Assembly (NCBI RefSeq): GCF_000143415.4
Contig: NW_003314263.1
Coordinates: forward strand, 808,165-872,164
Direction of reading: 5' to 3'
Source: Selaginella moellendorffii
Lineage: Eukaryota; Streptophyta; Lycopodiopsida; Selaginellales; Selaginellaceae
DNA length: 64,000 nucleotides
Below, in pieces: positions 33,056 to 44,522 of this stretch (positions are counted from its first letter, which is position 1; every line of letters starts with the position of its first letter). A program made the translations under genes and the position numbers. The notes beneath the pieces are model-generated. The model saw only the letters and a program-made list of their open reading frames with translations, was not told the DNA's origin and made no database searches.

Positions 33056-33560
33056 AACTTGATCACAATGTACTCCAAGCTTAAGGCTCGCCAAGCTTCA
33101 ACAGGCACGCCACGATCAAGAGCTTGGCAAAGCTAGATTTAGTTTCCTGGAACGCGTTGATCTCCAGCAATGAGGTTGCCTTAGAACTCTTGGTCGTCGC
33201 GTTGCTCCAACTTGGCCTCGATAAAGGTGAAGCGCTTGAAGAAAGGTACACTCCCAGGCCTTTGACAGGATGGTGGCCAAGAGCATGGACGAGCTGGATC
33301 CGGATATGCGGAGAATGGCCAGGCCGAGGTGGGCTTCGTGGCTGCGCTCACCCTCGGCCTTGGCATCCACAGAAGCTGGAGAAACGATCGGTCTCGCTGG
33401 AGAGTTGCCGGGCTCTCCACTCTCGGGCTCGGAGCTCCGGCGTAAAGCTGGAGGACGATGGATTCGCTGCCAACGCCACTCCAAGTGTGGGAAGAAGCTC
33501 GCACGGAAGACGGTGCTTACGGGTGGCCGACGTGACGTGGCTCGACTTTAAGTAACTTCG
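33056..33560 (+). pseudogene. PPR remnant, module copy 3
   Basis: Alignable with 4735-5090 and 29065-29400: ATGTACTCCAAG, CTGGAACGCGTTGATC, ATCCACAGAAGCTGGAGAAAC, CGGAAGACGGTG. Frames are broken by stops and indels. Followed by the GGGGCTTTGCGTAGTT spacer and unknown gene X. Confidence 0.65.
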
Positions 33561-33599
33561 CAACTCCTCTGGGGCTTTGCGTAGTTTCCTCTTCGTCAT

Positions 33600-34970
33600 C
33601 GGCCACCAGCCCCCGCTGAAGAACGCTGCCTAGCTGAGCCTGTGCTTGCGCCGGATCGTGGCCATCACTTGTCTCGTTCCGGGGAGTGGAGGCGGCATTG
33701 CGTTAGAGCGCTCATTCGCCGCAAGGATGGACATCATTGCCGGACGCGTTGGTATTCCCTTGAGCGACGTCTTGCGTGAGTGAGGCCTCTCTTTTCCTTT
33801 TTGGTGATAAAACTAGTCACGGATTGATCCAAGGCTCATATGTATTTGGCTGATGTATGTGACGTGCTCTGCGCTCACTCTGTGGTAAGCTCGTTTCCAC
33901 TACTCGTTGACGGCTTCTTATACTTTGTATGCGTTTTATTGCAGGTATTGAAGGTTGCTTGCACTCTGTAGCGAGAGCATTCATATGAACATAGCCTTCT
34001 CAGATCTTCACTCCTTGCTCGTCTTGTTGACAGGTTTGCTCTTCATTACACTCACTGGTAGATTTCATAACCTCTTCAGAGAAGAGCACTTTGCCTATCC
34101 TCACGACGATATGGACGAGAAGCGGCTCGGGGCACTGGCAGGGGCAAGCTTTTCTTTGGCCTGGAGCGGAACTGGTGGACCGGGTTTCGTCATGCGTTAC
34201 CTCTGCAAGAGCCCAGAGATGGCGGACAGGATCATTGCCTGGGACGTCCCTCTGAAGCGGTTTCCTGTTTCTTTCGTGGCTCTGGATCGATTGTTACTCC
34301 TGCAGATGCAAGGTTGTACCAGACAAGAAAGGAGAGAGAGGGTTTGTGCAAGGTGCTAACAAAGAAGCTTGTGAGGATGACGACTTATCTAACAATGCAG
34401 GATGATCTTCAAGAAACTCCGAGGTTCGCCTGTTTTGGCAACCGACGACGACAATGGGGAGGAGCTGACGCAGTCCTGAGTGGGTTGCCGAGACCATCTT
34501 TGTTCTGGCCTATCTTCTCACGGACCAGATCCTTGCTGACAAGCTCGTCTTCCCGGGAGAGAAACTGAGCCACGTTGTGGCAGGGGCCAGAGGTACGTTC
34601 TCGTAATTTTGCATGTCTTCTAATTTGGTGACGGACTGTGTAGCAAAACCAGGAGTATTCGAAAGAGCCGACTTCGAAAGATGGCTGCAAGCGGGCATTC
34701 CCGAGTGGCACGAGCTGTGCGAGGCCTGCGTTGGGAAGCCTGTCTAAGCCAGCACCGAGTTTGTGCTTGGACCCGGGGGACAGCAGACTTCCAGACCAGG
34801 AACGATGTGCTCGCAGGCAGGCGCTTGAAGAGGCACAATTTTTCGGAGAGAAGTGGCTCGAGTCGTGTGGGAGGCGATGGTATAGCAGTCGTGATCGTCT
34901 TCCGCACAGCGAACCAAAGTGGCTGGTGTGGACGACGGAGGATGGGTACATTTGAAGATGGCGGTCCCTG
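33600..34970 (+). pseudogene. unknown gene X, module copy 1 (interrupted)
   Basis: Similar to 43255-44420 in several blocks: LGSGGGI-LERS-AAR, MDEKRLG, FVMRY, and KLRG then WVAETIFVLA after an acidic DDDNGEE. A further GC-rich block at 34640-34955 reads FERADFERWLQAGIPEWHELCEACVGKPV up to a stop (shown here in pieces FERADFERWLQ and WHELCEACVGKPV) and ends EPKWLVWTTEDGYI. Intron-like GT...AG stretches exist, but no complete model could be built. Family not recognised. Confidence 0.4.
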
Positions 34971-35014
34971 CGATTACAACGTCAAGCGAATTGTCAATTT
35001 TACTGGATTGGACC

Positions 35015-35130
35015 GCCTGTAGGCGGGCCGTAAGCGTTCATTTGTGCGTGTTTACTGGCGCGTCCCAAAGTAAGTAAAACTGGTTGACGCGATGTCCTCA
35101 CCATCAAATATCAGGTGGAAACACAATAAC
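35015..35130 (+). promoter_or_regulatory. conserved WOX upstream block, copy D
   Basis: CCCAAAGTAAGTAAAACTGG, GTTGACGCGATGTCCTC and ATATCAGGTGGAAACAC, nearly identical to the blocks upstream of copies A and C'. Confidence 0.55.
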
Positions 35131-35231
35131 AAGGACACGTCTTTCTAGATCTTTCTCTTTGCCATTTCTCCAGCTCCCCTCTCTTTTCTTTCTTTCTTCG
35201 CTGTTGATCGATCCCCGTATCTCCAGATAGA

Positions 35232-36030
35232 ATGCCGAGGCGCGCAAGCAGCAGGCATCGCTGGCATCGTCCGTGTCTGATCAGATCGATAAGGAGCGCA
35301 GGGAGATGCGCCTGAAGATTAATCATAGAAGTATCTTTCTCTTTCTCGCTCACCTCGATCGTTTTGTTTTCGTTTTGCTGTTTCCAAGCACACTCACATA
35401 GCAATCGTTCTTCCGCAAGGTCAAAGGAATAACATCAGGAGCCAGCGCGGCCGAGGCCCGTGCAGCAGCGATGGGAGCCAAACAGCGACCAGCTGCAAAT
35501 CTTGGAGGAGTTTTACGCGAACTCGACGCCGCCATCGCCAGAGATAACCGACCTCGTCGGTCGCTACGGCGCGGTTGACCATTCCAATGTGTACTACTGG
35601 TTCACCAACAAGAACTCCCGCGAGAAACGCAAGCGCCGCCGCCTTGAGGAGGCCCCTGCGTCTCCCGCTATCGCCCCCACCCGCTTCATCACGTACATCG
35701 CCTCGCATGCCGCTTCAGATGAAGAATGGATCACAACTTCTCTCTCTCTTTCCCTCTCTTTCGATCAATCCCATCGGTCTTTCACCTTCTTGTCCCTGAG
35801 AGATAGAGAAGTCTCAGAGCGAGCTTTGCTTTCTAGTTTCTTTTCTTCCAATAAAAACGGTGCCATTTTTTCTGTGCAGGCTCGCTCCATCAGTCGTACG
35901 CTCCCCAGATCGTGAATGACGGCAGTTCTCTCCCAGGTAAGCTCCTTGGATACTTTTCTTCACGAACTCTTTTGATTTTTCTTTCTCTTCAGATGGGTGC
36001 CTTGAGACCAACGAGAAAATAGTCAAAAGT
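35232..36030 (+). pseudogene. WOX-like homeobox pseudogene, copy D (exon 1 frameshift)
   Basis: Exon 1 starts at ATG 35232, but a 2-bp GC insertion after AGGCGC shifts the frame to an early TGA. The homeodomain in exon 2 (about 35440-35640) is complete and open (QQRWEPNSDQLQILEEFY, VYYWFTNKNSREKRKRRR) with Thr at position 50. It is slightly shorter in the loop between helices. Exons 3 and 4 are recognisable to about 36030, where AT-rich DNA replaces the last exon. Without an in-frame ATG before the homeodomain it is probably not functional, although decay looks recent. Confidence 0.78.
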
Positions 36031-36544
36031 CACATGATATTAACAAAATATTTCCATGGAAAACCCATACAAAATATAGAATATAGATTTGTATAGCAAA
36101 GTTGCAGAAGTAAATCATTAACATATAAATGATATAATTTTTCCTTTTGGTGATATATAATTTAATAGTGCATTTTTTAAATTTCCTCTTCAAATGGCTT
36201 CATGGCAATAAAGGTTATTATATTTTATGTGATACTTTGTATAACCTTTAACATCGTGTTAACATGATGATTTACATGATATTTTTGGTATCGCATCATA
36301 CAAAGAGACAACTATTTATTTATATTGAATTTGATTAAACTTTTGTAATGGAGTTTTTTTAGCTTAAGTCCATCAATTGGTATAAGTATACAGTTTCACA
36401 TAAAGATTGTGATAAAAAACAATTTCTTTCACCAAAATTAATATATAAAAGTTTGAGGAAAACACAAGTCAAATTTAGTAAAAGGATATGAAATTAGTGA
36501 AAAATATGAAAAAACAAGACAGGAAAGTGATAAAATTGGTATAA
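36031..36544. other. AT-rich spacer
   Basis: No gene or repeat recognised. Confidence 0.5.
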
Positions 36545-36760
36545 TTTAAACAATTAAAAAGAATGACTCAAGAGGTAATCATAGGGTTTAAATATATATA
36601 AATAAGAGTGTATTTATTTTTTCAATTGGTTATAATTATTGAGATGTTTAGGATTAAGCATCTTTGGATTCAAATTCAAAAACTTATATTTGGTATCAAA
36701 AAGTTCTTCTATTCAACTTTGTTGGTTAGCAAAGGAATTACACCACATATTGAGATTAAC
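36545..36760 (+). mobile_element. TRIM copy T5, extremely AT-converted (one LTR and part of internal region)
   Basis: TTTAAACAATTAAAAAGAATGAC aligns with the fresh LTR start (compare TGTAAGCAACC); ATAAGAGTGTATTTATTTT and TAGGATTAAGCATC also align. The primer site region TTTGGTATCAAAAAG at 36689-36703 and the ACACCACATATTGA block follow. Almost every difference from the 15494 copy is C-to-T or G-to-A. No second LTR was found. Confidence 0.75.
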
Positions 36761-39500
36761 ATATAGAATTAAAAGATAATTAAATTAAAAATTAATTATT
36801 TCTATATTCTATAATGATTATAATTTTCAAATACACTTTGGTTATAAGCACTTTATTGATCCAAAGAAATTTCATCTTTAAAATACTAAATGTGTTTAAA
36901 TATGATTGATTATATTTGAAACTTAGATTGCAATGACAAAATAACATATAGAACTAAACATTTTATAGTGATTATAATTTTCAAATACACTTTGATTATA
37001 CATACTATATTGATCCTAAAGAAATCCCATCTTCAAAATATTAAATGTGTTCAAACATGGTTGATCATACTTGAAACTTAGATTGTAATAACAATTTTAG
37101 AAGTTATAATTATTTATGAAAATTTTAAATAGTGAACCAAATTTTTTTAATCCTAAGTGATAACAAGTTTAAAAGGTTTAGAGTGAAAAGTTTTTTAAAA
37201 TAAAAAAGTGGGGTACAAGTACATTTTATAGATGATATTATAAACTTTAAAGTTTTTATAATTGAAATTAAAAAACTTAAATAATAGCTAAAGTTATTGT
37301 ATATATTTATTTATTATCTATTTTGTAATTTTTTTTATACACATGGGTTTGTAAGATATGTTATTATTTATAAAAACTATTCAAATAAGTTAGTGGTTTT
37401 CAAGGAAATAAAAAAAAGTATATCAATAACAAGGATGATCAATAGTTTGAAAAAAAACTTAGAGTATTACTCTAGAGATTAAAATTAAATTTCACTTCTC
37501 TCAAAATATTTTATTAAGTTTAATTTGTGAAGTGAATTTTATTTATGTAATCATTGGTCTAATTTATGTTTGATAGTGTAGTGAATATTAGTTAATTGAT
37601 TTTTATCGAATTAGTTCTTAAACTTATATATATATGCAATACAGAAGACGAAGATGACTTATCAAATAATAGATTTAACTTTCCCGATGATGTAAACAAT
37701 AGAAGTGGTAATAGCTCCAAGAAAAATGATAAAGAAGAAATTACTGATGTATTGAATATATCATTAATTTATATTATTTCTATATAGTTTTTGTTTTCTT
37801 AAGTAAACCTGTAAGGAAAGTGGATATACCTAAAATATGCTTGGATATTTTAGGATACTCTACCATCTATCAGTTGTTATTCATTTAGATTAATTTTATA
37901 TTTATAATTTATAAAATTTTCTAAACACTTTCTAGTATATTTTAGTTTATTCTATGATATAATAGGAGATATTTAATAATATTAATCTTATGTTTATAAA
38001 ATATATATGTTTATAATTATAAACTTCTATTTGATTAATTATAAAAAAAATACTACTATTAAGAAAACCAAGCATGGCCATGCAGAAATTATTTAAAATG
38101 TCCACTTAGCTACTTTTTATAAGTTTTTTTAAATTTTTAATTTCTAGCAAAATCTTAGTCTGGATTTTCAACTCAAAACTCCTCAACACAAATTAAACTA
38201 TAGTGTTAGACTTCTGTTAGCACCTCCACCTATAAATCTTTGATGTACTGTCTCTTAAATATGTCGTTTCTCTCTTTAATGTGGTTAATTAAATTTAGAT
38301 TCAGATAATATCTTAGATGATGAGATTAAGAAATCTTTGTGATTCTAGTGGGAGAATCAAGAGTGAGGCAATCCAGAGAGCTTGGACGAGTTCAAGAAAA
38401 TCACTAGTGAGACAAGGAAGTGAAATGTTTTTGGGATAACAATCCAAAATTTTGGAAGATTGGGACATCATAAACAGTAGACTCTTGAGGATAAAAAGGC
38501 AAGGGTGGCGTGATGGTGGTCAAGTTAGGCCTCACCTAAAGAACAATTATGACCCTTTGGTATTAAGAACAAGTTTCCATCTTATTTAGAAAGCAGAGAG
38601 TGTTCTTTGAGAGAAATGTTTTTGTACTTTATGAACAATTATAGTCCATTAGTGTTTTTAAGCTTGTAGTAGCAATTTAAGTGTGTTGGAAGAAGTTTTA
38701 GAGTGTCTAGAGAGGGTTCTGAGGTCATGGGAGGAAATCTTAAAGTTGTTCATGATTGGTTATGGAAACACAATGATCTTGAGCATATTAGAAGTCTTGA
38801 GAGAGATCTCTAGTGAGTTGGAGTGACCAAGAGCAAGTCCTAGTGCAAGAAAGAGCTCATCACTTTTGTGGGCAAGTTGGGTCATTAAAAATTAGACTAG
38901 TGGTGTTCCCAGATATGAACAAAATAGTGCATGAGAGAGAGCCAAAACGCCAAAGGGCATTTTTATTATGGCTGAGAAGTTATAAGAAAAATTCACTAAA
39001 GAATCTGTGTACAACATAAGAAGTTAAAAGTAAGAAAGATTCACTAGAGAATCTGTACTTGGCATCTCTTTGGTGCTACAAGTTGGTGGCAGGCTACAAG
39101 AAGGCCCTTGGAGCTGCAACTGATAATCCAAACGAGCTCAAGAGCATTCAGGGCAAGAAGAAGAAAAGAGAAGAGAAGAAGTAGCCAGATAAATTGGATT
39201 ACAACTAACTTTAATTGTTAATCCCTAAGATGAAGCTATAGGATATATTTATCCTTGTCTTTGTCATTTCCCTTGTTCTTCTTCTTGCAATCTCTCGCCA
39301 AGTGGCCAGATGTGTGGCTGTAATGGCAAACTCCATGAAAACCAGTAGCAAGAGGCAGGTGTGTCAAGAAGATGCGCCAGAGCATGCTAAAGGGAGGTGA
39401 GGTGGTTGCAACGCACGCGATCGTCCACGACAGGCACCAGCCAATTCACCCATTAGCCCAGAATATCGGCCCATATAAACAGCCATGGTCATTCATTTCC
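36761..39500. other. AT-rich gene-free stretch
   Basis: About 2.7 kb without a supportable gene. Short open frames (for example 37596-37787) occur, but composition and lack of similarity argue against coding. The 38300-39200 part is less AT-rich and may be an old retroelement end; not identifiable. Confidence 0.5.
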
Positions 39501-39509
39501 ATCTGGATG

Positions 39510-40552
39510 AATTGTACGATGATCTTTGTGAATACCCAGAGCGGGTATTTGGCCACCGTTAAAGAGATTTAAGAGTCCTTGCCTGATCAAGACGTGGTGG
39601 CTTGGACGGTGATGGGGCAAGCCTACGCTTGCCAAGGCTTTTCCGTCCTTGCTAAGAACATCTTTAAGAATCCAGTCTCGTGGAGCGTGATGCTCTTTAC
39701 ATATGCCGAGAATGGGCAGTTTGACGAGGCCGTGAAGATCTGTGTCCTGCGCAACTCTCACGCAAGTTTACAACTTGGGTGATCTCGGCCGCGCCAGGAG
39801 CGTGTTCGAGAGCATGAAACTACGCAGCTTGGTTTCCCCATGGTGTTACAACTGAGCAATGGAATCTTCCAGCTTATGAATCTTGAGGGCGTCAAGCCAG
39901 GGGAGGTGACGTTCCGGAGCGTCTCGTGCCCGAGGGGTTGGAACACATCAGAGCACAGAACTCTGAGTGCCAAGGAGCTCGTCAACTTGATGCCATTCCT
40001 TCCAGAACGCGTGATCTGGATGTCGCTGCTGGGAGCTTGGCGCCTCCACCGACATGCCGATTGTGCCGAGCGATCTTCAAGATGGAGCCTGGCTACACGA
40101 CTGCCTACGTCGTTTTCTCGAACATGTACTCGTCGATCGGGAGGAGGGACAAGGTCTCGATGATCTGGAACCTCATGAAGTCGAGGTGAGTGAGAAAACT
40201 TCCGGGGATCAGCAACATTGACAGCGAAGTTCACAGTTTCGTGGTGGGGGATCTTTCGTATCCTCGCAGTGAAGACATCTTCGGGGAACTCTAGAGGCTG
40301 GCCGCTGGCTATGTTCCTGACACGAATGAGATCTTGTACGACGTTGGCGAGGAGCAAAAGGAGGAGTTGCTGCACTACCACAGCGAGAAGATGGCTGTGG
40401 CTTTTGGATTGATCAGCACGCAGCAAGGGTCGCCGCTGAGGATCATCATGAACTTGTGGGTGTGTGCGCTCAGGTGGGACGATCTATAACTGTGACAGAT
40501 GCTAGTCGGCTCTATCGCTTGAGCACGTTCTCTTGCGGAAACTACTGGTGAC
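39510..40552 (+). pseudogene. PPR-DYW editing-factor pseudogene
   Basis: PPR-like segments (PDQDVVAWTVMGQAYA, SWSVMLFTYAENGQFDEAV) are followed by E/E+ motifs and a DYW-type deaminase-like tail. The tail shows [37 protein letters not shown], and a terminal DASRLYRLSTFSCGNYW before TGA at 40548-40550. DYW proteins perform C-to-U editing of organellar RNA. Several frameshifts separate the blocks, and the final triplet is NYW instead of DYW, so the gene is dead. Confidence 0.8.
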
Positions 40553-40710
40553 TTTGCTCGGCTCGTTCGAGAGACGGATGCGAGCGGAGGAGCCCATGAG
40601 CAATTTTCTAGCATTGAGGTAGAGTTCCATCTTTGCTTCATGGAATGCGAGCGACAAGCTTGCAACGAATCCACAACTAAGGAGAAAAGAATTTTATAAA
40701 CGGAACAATC

Positions 40711-41364
40711 TCAATCAAAGTTGGATCGGACTTGGTTGATGCTACGCTCGCCCAAGAAGAACGTCTTCTCGAGGACCTCGTCCGGGACCTCTGGTCGGGA
40801 TCCAAACATGGATCTGGCAATGAACTGGATTCCGGGAAGCTGGGAGTTGAGAGTGGCGATGATCTTGGCATTGGTACGTCCTACGTTCATCTGCCAGTGG
40901 ATCAATCCGCGAGGAATCACCATGACTTCTCCCCTGTTCATCACTCGAGCAAACAGACGATTATCCGCTGTGACGATGGCGGCGTAAATGGTCCCTTCTT
41001 CTACGTAGACCATCTCCGAGGCTCTGGGATGGGTGTGTGGAGGGATGATTCCTTCGGGGAGAAAGTCGAGCCTAGCGATGGAGAGACCCAAAGTGTTGAG
41101 GCCTGGAAATCTCAGCACAGTTCCAAAGATGGCACCTGAGCGGTTGATGTTTGTGGTGTTGGAGGAGTTGACGATTCCGCTGTAGATGAAGTCGTCGACC
41201 GTGACTGCGGAGGCGTTCCTGCATGGGAATCCATTGATCCCGGGGACAACGTTGAGATCTCCGATGCAAAAATCCTGGAGTGGATCTGGATCGGATGAAA
41301 CTACTGTCCACACGAAGAATGAGAGCAAAGCAATTGAGAGAGCGTGAGATCTGGACACAGCCAT
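40711..41364 (-). CDS. germin-like protein (cupin)
   Basis: A 217-residue secreted cupin, the usual germin-like length. A signal peptide (about residues 1-24) is followed by the N-terminal Cys pair (DFCIGDL, GFPCRNAS). Germin box 1 is HTHPRASEMVYVEEG and box 2 is GEVMVIPRGLIHWQMNVG, which together provide the three His and one Glu that bind Mn. Potential N-glycosylation sites are at NSSNTT and NRSG. Family members are apoplastic and include oxalate oxidases and superoxide dismutases; the activity here cannot be told. Intronless and intact among pseudogenes. The start ATG at 41364 lies 77 bp downstream of a TATATATA box. Confidence 0.93.
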   Translation of the reverse strand: MAVSRSHALSIALLSFFVWTVVSSDPDPLQDFCIGDLNVVPGINGFPCRNASAVTVDDFIYSGIVNSSNTTNINRSGAIFGTVLRFPGLNTLGLSIARLDFLPEGIIPPHTHPRASEMVYVEEGTIYAAIVTADNRLFARVMNRGEVMVIPRGLIHWQMNVGRTNAKIIATLNSQLPGIQFIARSMFGSRPEVPDEVLEKTFFLGERSINQVRSNFD

Positions 41365-41440
41365 AGTCGATCAAGAGGGGAGAAATCTTTAATTGGAGAC
41401 GAGGATCGCTGTATTTGTGATGAACCATTGCCTTGAATGA

Positions 41441-41448
41441 TATATATA
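41441..41448 (-). promoter_or_regulatory. TATA box of the germin-like gene
   Basis: TATATATA about 77 bp upstream of the ATG at 41364 on the minus strand, a plausible distance for a short leader. Confidence 0.55.
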
Positions 41449-41789
41449 CGTCGAAATTGTGGTCGTACTTGGATGCTGCGCGTACACACTAATTTGGAAA
41501 GCCGAGTGAGCCACCATGTTGGAACACCGAGTTTCAATCACATTTTCTTGGTCAAGGTCAGCGAAAATCAGTTTTGAATGTATGCCGTCAGATTGTTTTA
41601 AATCGGACGGCTGTATATCAAAGGGCTAAAAGAAAATGGCTCATCGGCAGTAATTATTTTGATCGATCGAAGTAGCTTGGGTCTTTCGCTAGAAACGTTT
41701 CGTGAGAGTGGAATGGTGCATAGAAATCTTGATCACGGCATTGTCTCATAGAGTTCGATGGCGACCAGTGTAGATATTCGTCTCCGGCA

Positions 41790-43205
41790 TTGCTTTTGGT
41801 TGTTCGTGGCAGCCGTGGCTGTGGACATGTTTGCAAAGTGTGGGAACTCAAATCAGGCACTGACCTTCGATAGCATGGCTTTCCATGACGTGGTCTCGTG
41901 GAATGCACTGATGCAAGGCTACGTCTTAGATGGCAAAGAAGACTTTGCTCTCGATCTCTTCTCGCAAATCCAGACATCTCGAGAAGCTACGGCGGACGCG
42001 CGGACTTTCATGGAGTGTCGCAAGTCGAAAAGGCTGGATTTGTGGTGGAGAATGGAGGACAAAGATTTCTCCAGACCGGTTTGATCATGGGATACGTTTC
42101 GAGTGGACAAGCCTGCGACGCTCTCAGACTCGTCGAGTTGATGACCACCGGCTCATTACCTCTCGACCAAAAGCTCGTTGCTGGAATCGCTGTTCACGAG
42201 GAAGAAACCAAGCTTGTAGAAGTGGAAAGTCTTATCAAGGTTTCACCCGTCAGCTCCGACTTGTTTGGCCAAGGACATGTACGCAAAGTCTGGAGCCTCG
42301 CCAAGTTTTCGATGGGATAACTCCCCGGAGTGCAGTAATGGGATACGTCGAGAATGGCAAGCCAGAGCAGGCACTCGACGTCTTCCAGCTGATAAAAGAG
42401 AGCCCGATCCTCCAAACGCTCGAAGATACGTTGCTGCGTTGCTAGCCTGTTCTCTATAAGCTTCAAGAGAGCAAAAAGATAATCGGTGGAAGCATCGTGA
42501 ATCTGAGCAGTCTGGAAGCCGGGATGAGTCTCCATTGTCAAGCTTTCAAGCAGGAACTCAGCTGCGACGTCTTTGTTGCGAATACTTTGTCGACATGTAC
42601 ACCAAGTGCGGGAGTATGCAAGACGGCTCAACCGGACGTAGTCTCGTGGACGTCTTTGATCCTGGGATTTAGAGGGAATGGACAGAGAAGGGTCGCTTAG
42701 AGCCGCTGTTCAAGATGGGAGAGTGTGGGAACTTGCGGTGGACTTACGTACCCCGGCCTGTGGGAACTTGAGTGCCGAGGACCGAAAGCTCGGCATAGGA
42801 CGAGCTTTTGCTTGGATGGAGAAAGTTCGGGAAATACACTAGCAGGTCGTGAGGAGAGGATACGTCTCGGACTGTTCATGGTGAACAACTTGAGCCATAC
42901 TCCCAAGTGTGGGAGGGCTCGCCAAGTCTTCCCACGATCAAGAGCTCGGGTGGCGGTGGTGATGTGAAGCCGGATCTAGTCTCCTGGAACGCGTTGATAC
43001 CCGGCTGCGTCGACAATGGTGGCGCCGAGGTTGCTCTTCGCACGAGTGGAGTCGCCGGACTCTCGGACTTTCGTCCTAGCGCTCTCTCTGGACTTGCTCC
43101 ATCTTGGCCTCAAGAGAAGCTCAAGGTGAAGAGCCTGGAGAAAGGTATGGCTATACACTGCCAGGCCGTCAAGGCTGGGACAGATCAACAGGCTTTGACA
43201 TAAGA
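41790..43205 (+). pseudogene. PPR gene pseudogene, module copy 4 (longest)
   Basis: Successive PPR pieces in shifting frames: VDMFAKCGNSNQAL, DVVSWNALMQGYVLDGKEDF, EAGMSLHCQAFKQE, PDVVSWTSLILGF, and PDLVSWNALIPGCVDNG followed by GMAIHCQAVKAG. The segment from 42690 is alignable with the remnant at 4515-5140. Frameshifts and stops exclude one protein. It represents what the shorter copies derive from. Gene X follows at 43255, as in the 33-35 kb module. Confidence 0.8.
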
Positions 43206-43254
43206 GCTCGGTGGCATGGACGTGTTCGATATTCGGATTTCACTGGTCTCTCTC

Positions 43255-44420
43255 AAGAAAAGTACGAGAAGCTGCGAAAACGCTGCCTGTCCGAGCCTGT
43301 GTTCGCTTGTCTCGCCCTGGGGAGTGGCGGCGGCATTGTGTTAGAGCGCTCATCCGCCGCAAGGACGCAGTGAACGAGTGAGGCGAACTTTTTTTCCTTT
43401 CGTCTTGCTTTACCTTTTCTGGAACTACAGCGACCATCCGTGGCGCCAGCGGCCGAAGGCCGCTAGATCAGAGCTCTGATGATAACAACCGCTTTTACAG
43501 GTCAGGGATTGATCGAAGGCTTCTATTCATATGTATTCAGTGATACATGTGAAGTGTGCGTGCTTCCGGTAAGCAACTCGTTCACGGCTTCTTATACTAA
43601 AGTTGTGTTGCAGGTATCAAAGGTCCTGCTTATGGTGCACTGCCCACACTCTCTAGCGAGAGCATGCATATGAACACGCGGCTTCCAGGTATGTAGCCTT
43701 CGTTGCTCGTCCATCAATCAAATGTTCACTCCTTGCTCGTCTTCCTTCTTCGCAGTGGACATGTCGTTGACAGGTTTGCTCTTCATCTCAGTACGTAGAT
43801 TTCATGAACTCTGGTGTTTGTCACTTGCACTTGTCCTCTCCGCACTACGATATGGACGAGCAGCGGCTCGGGGGACTGCGTGATTGCTGGAGGGGCAAGC
43901 CTTTCTTTGGCCTGGTAACTGGTGGACCGAAAACATGCTCTGGACGATGGGCGACTTGTGGTGTGCGGGTTTCGTCATACGAGCCCGGAGATGGACAGGA
44001 TTATTGCCGGGGACCAGAGGTTTAAGAACAAGAGAAAGGTTGCAAGTACTAACAAAACTTTATGCATGAAGTGAGGGTGTACGAGGATGACGACTTACCT
44101 CCTGGCTTCGAGAAACTCTGAGGTCGGCCTGTTTTTGCAAATGACAATGACGATGGGAAGGAGCTGACACAGGAGTGGGCTACCGAGACCATCTTTGTTC
44201 TGGCCGAGGGCGCTCTTCTCACCCTTGCCGGCAAGCTCGTCAGTGCCCAGTTTCAAAAATGGCTTGACCTTCAGGCCGCTCAGTGAGCCTCTAAGTAGCA
44301 GGCTCAAGCTAGGGAGCGTGATCCCGGCAGCTCCAGCACTTTCTACTATGCTTCTACTCTTCCAACATTGAAGAAAGCCATCCTTAAGCTTCCTTCCACA
44401 GTTTTTCAACTACTCTTCTC
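43255..44420 (+). pseudogene. unknown gene X, module copy 2 (interrupted)
   Basis: Shares blocks with 33630-34600 (ALGSGGGIVLERSSAAR, MDEQRLGGLRD, an acidic DNDDGKELTQEWATE then TIFVLAEGALL). Here the last block stays open to LAGKLVSAQFQKWLDLQAAQ before TGA. Possible introns end in TTGCAG and TTCGCAG. Family not recognised. No WOX copy follows. Confidence 0.4.
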
Positions 44421-44522
44421 ACAAGAGTGAGATATTCTAGTCCCCAAGAATTTACATAAAGCTCTCCAGTCCAGAGCGAGAGCAGTGAAAGGCAGCTGCA
44501 AATTCAAAGTACTCATCCCTGA

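Noticed and set aside
35460-35915. WOX copy D as a functional 151-residue protein
   Set aside because: The frame begins with GTG, exon 1 is frameshifted, and the frame runs through the intron after the homeodomain.
37596-37787. 63-residue acidic ORF in AT-rich DNA
   Set aside because: No homology, no promoter signs, composition equal to surrounding non-coding DNA.
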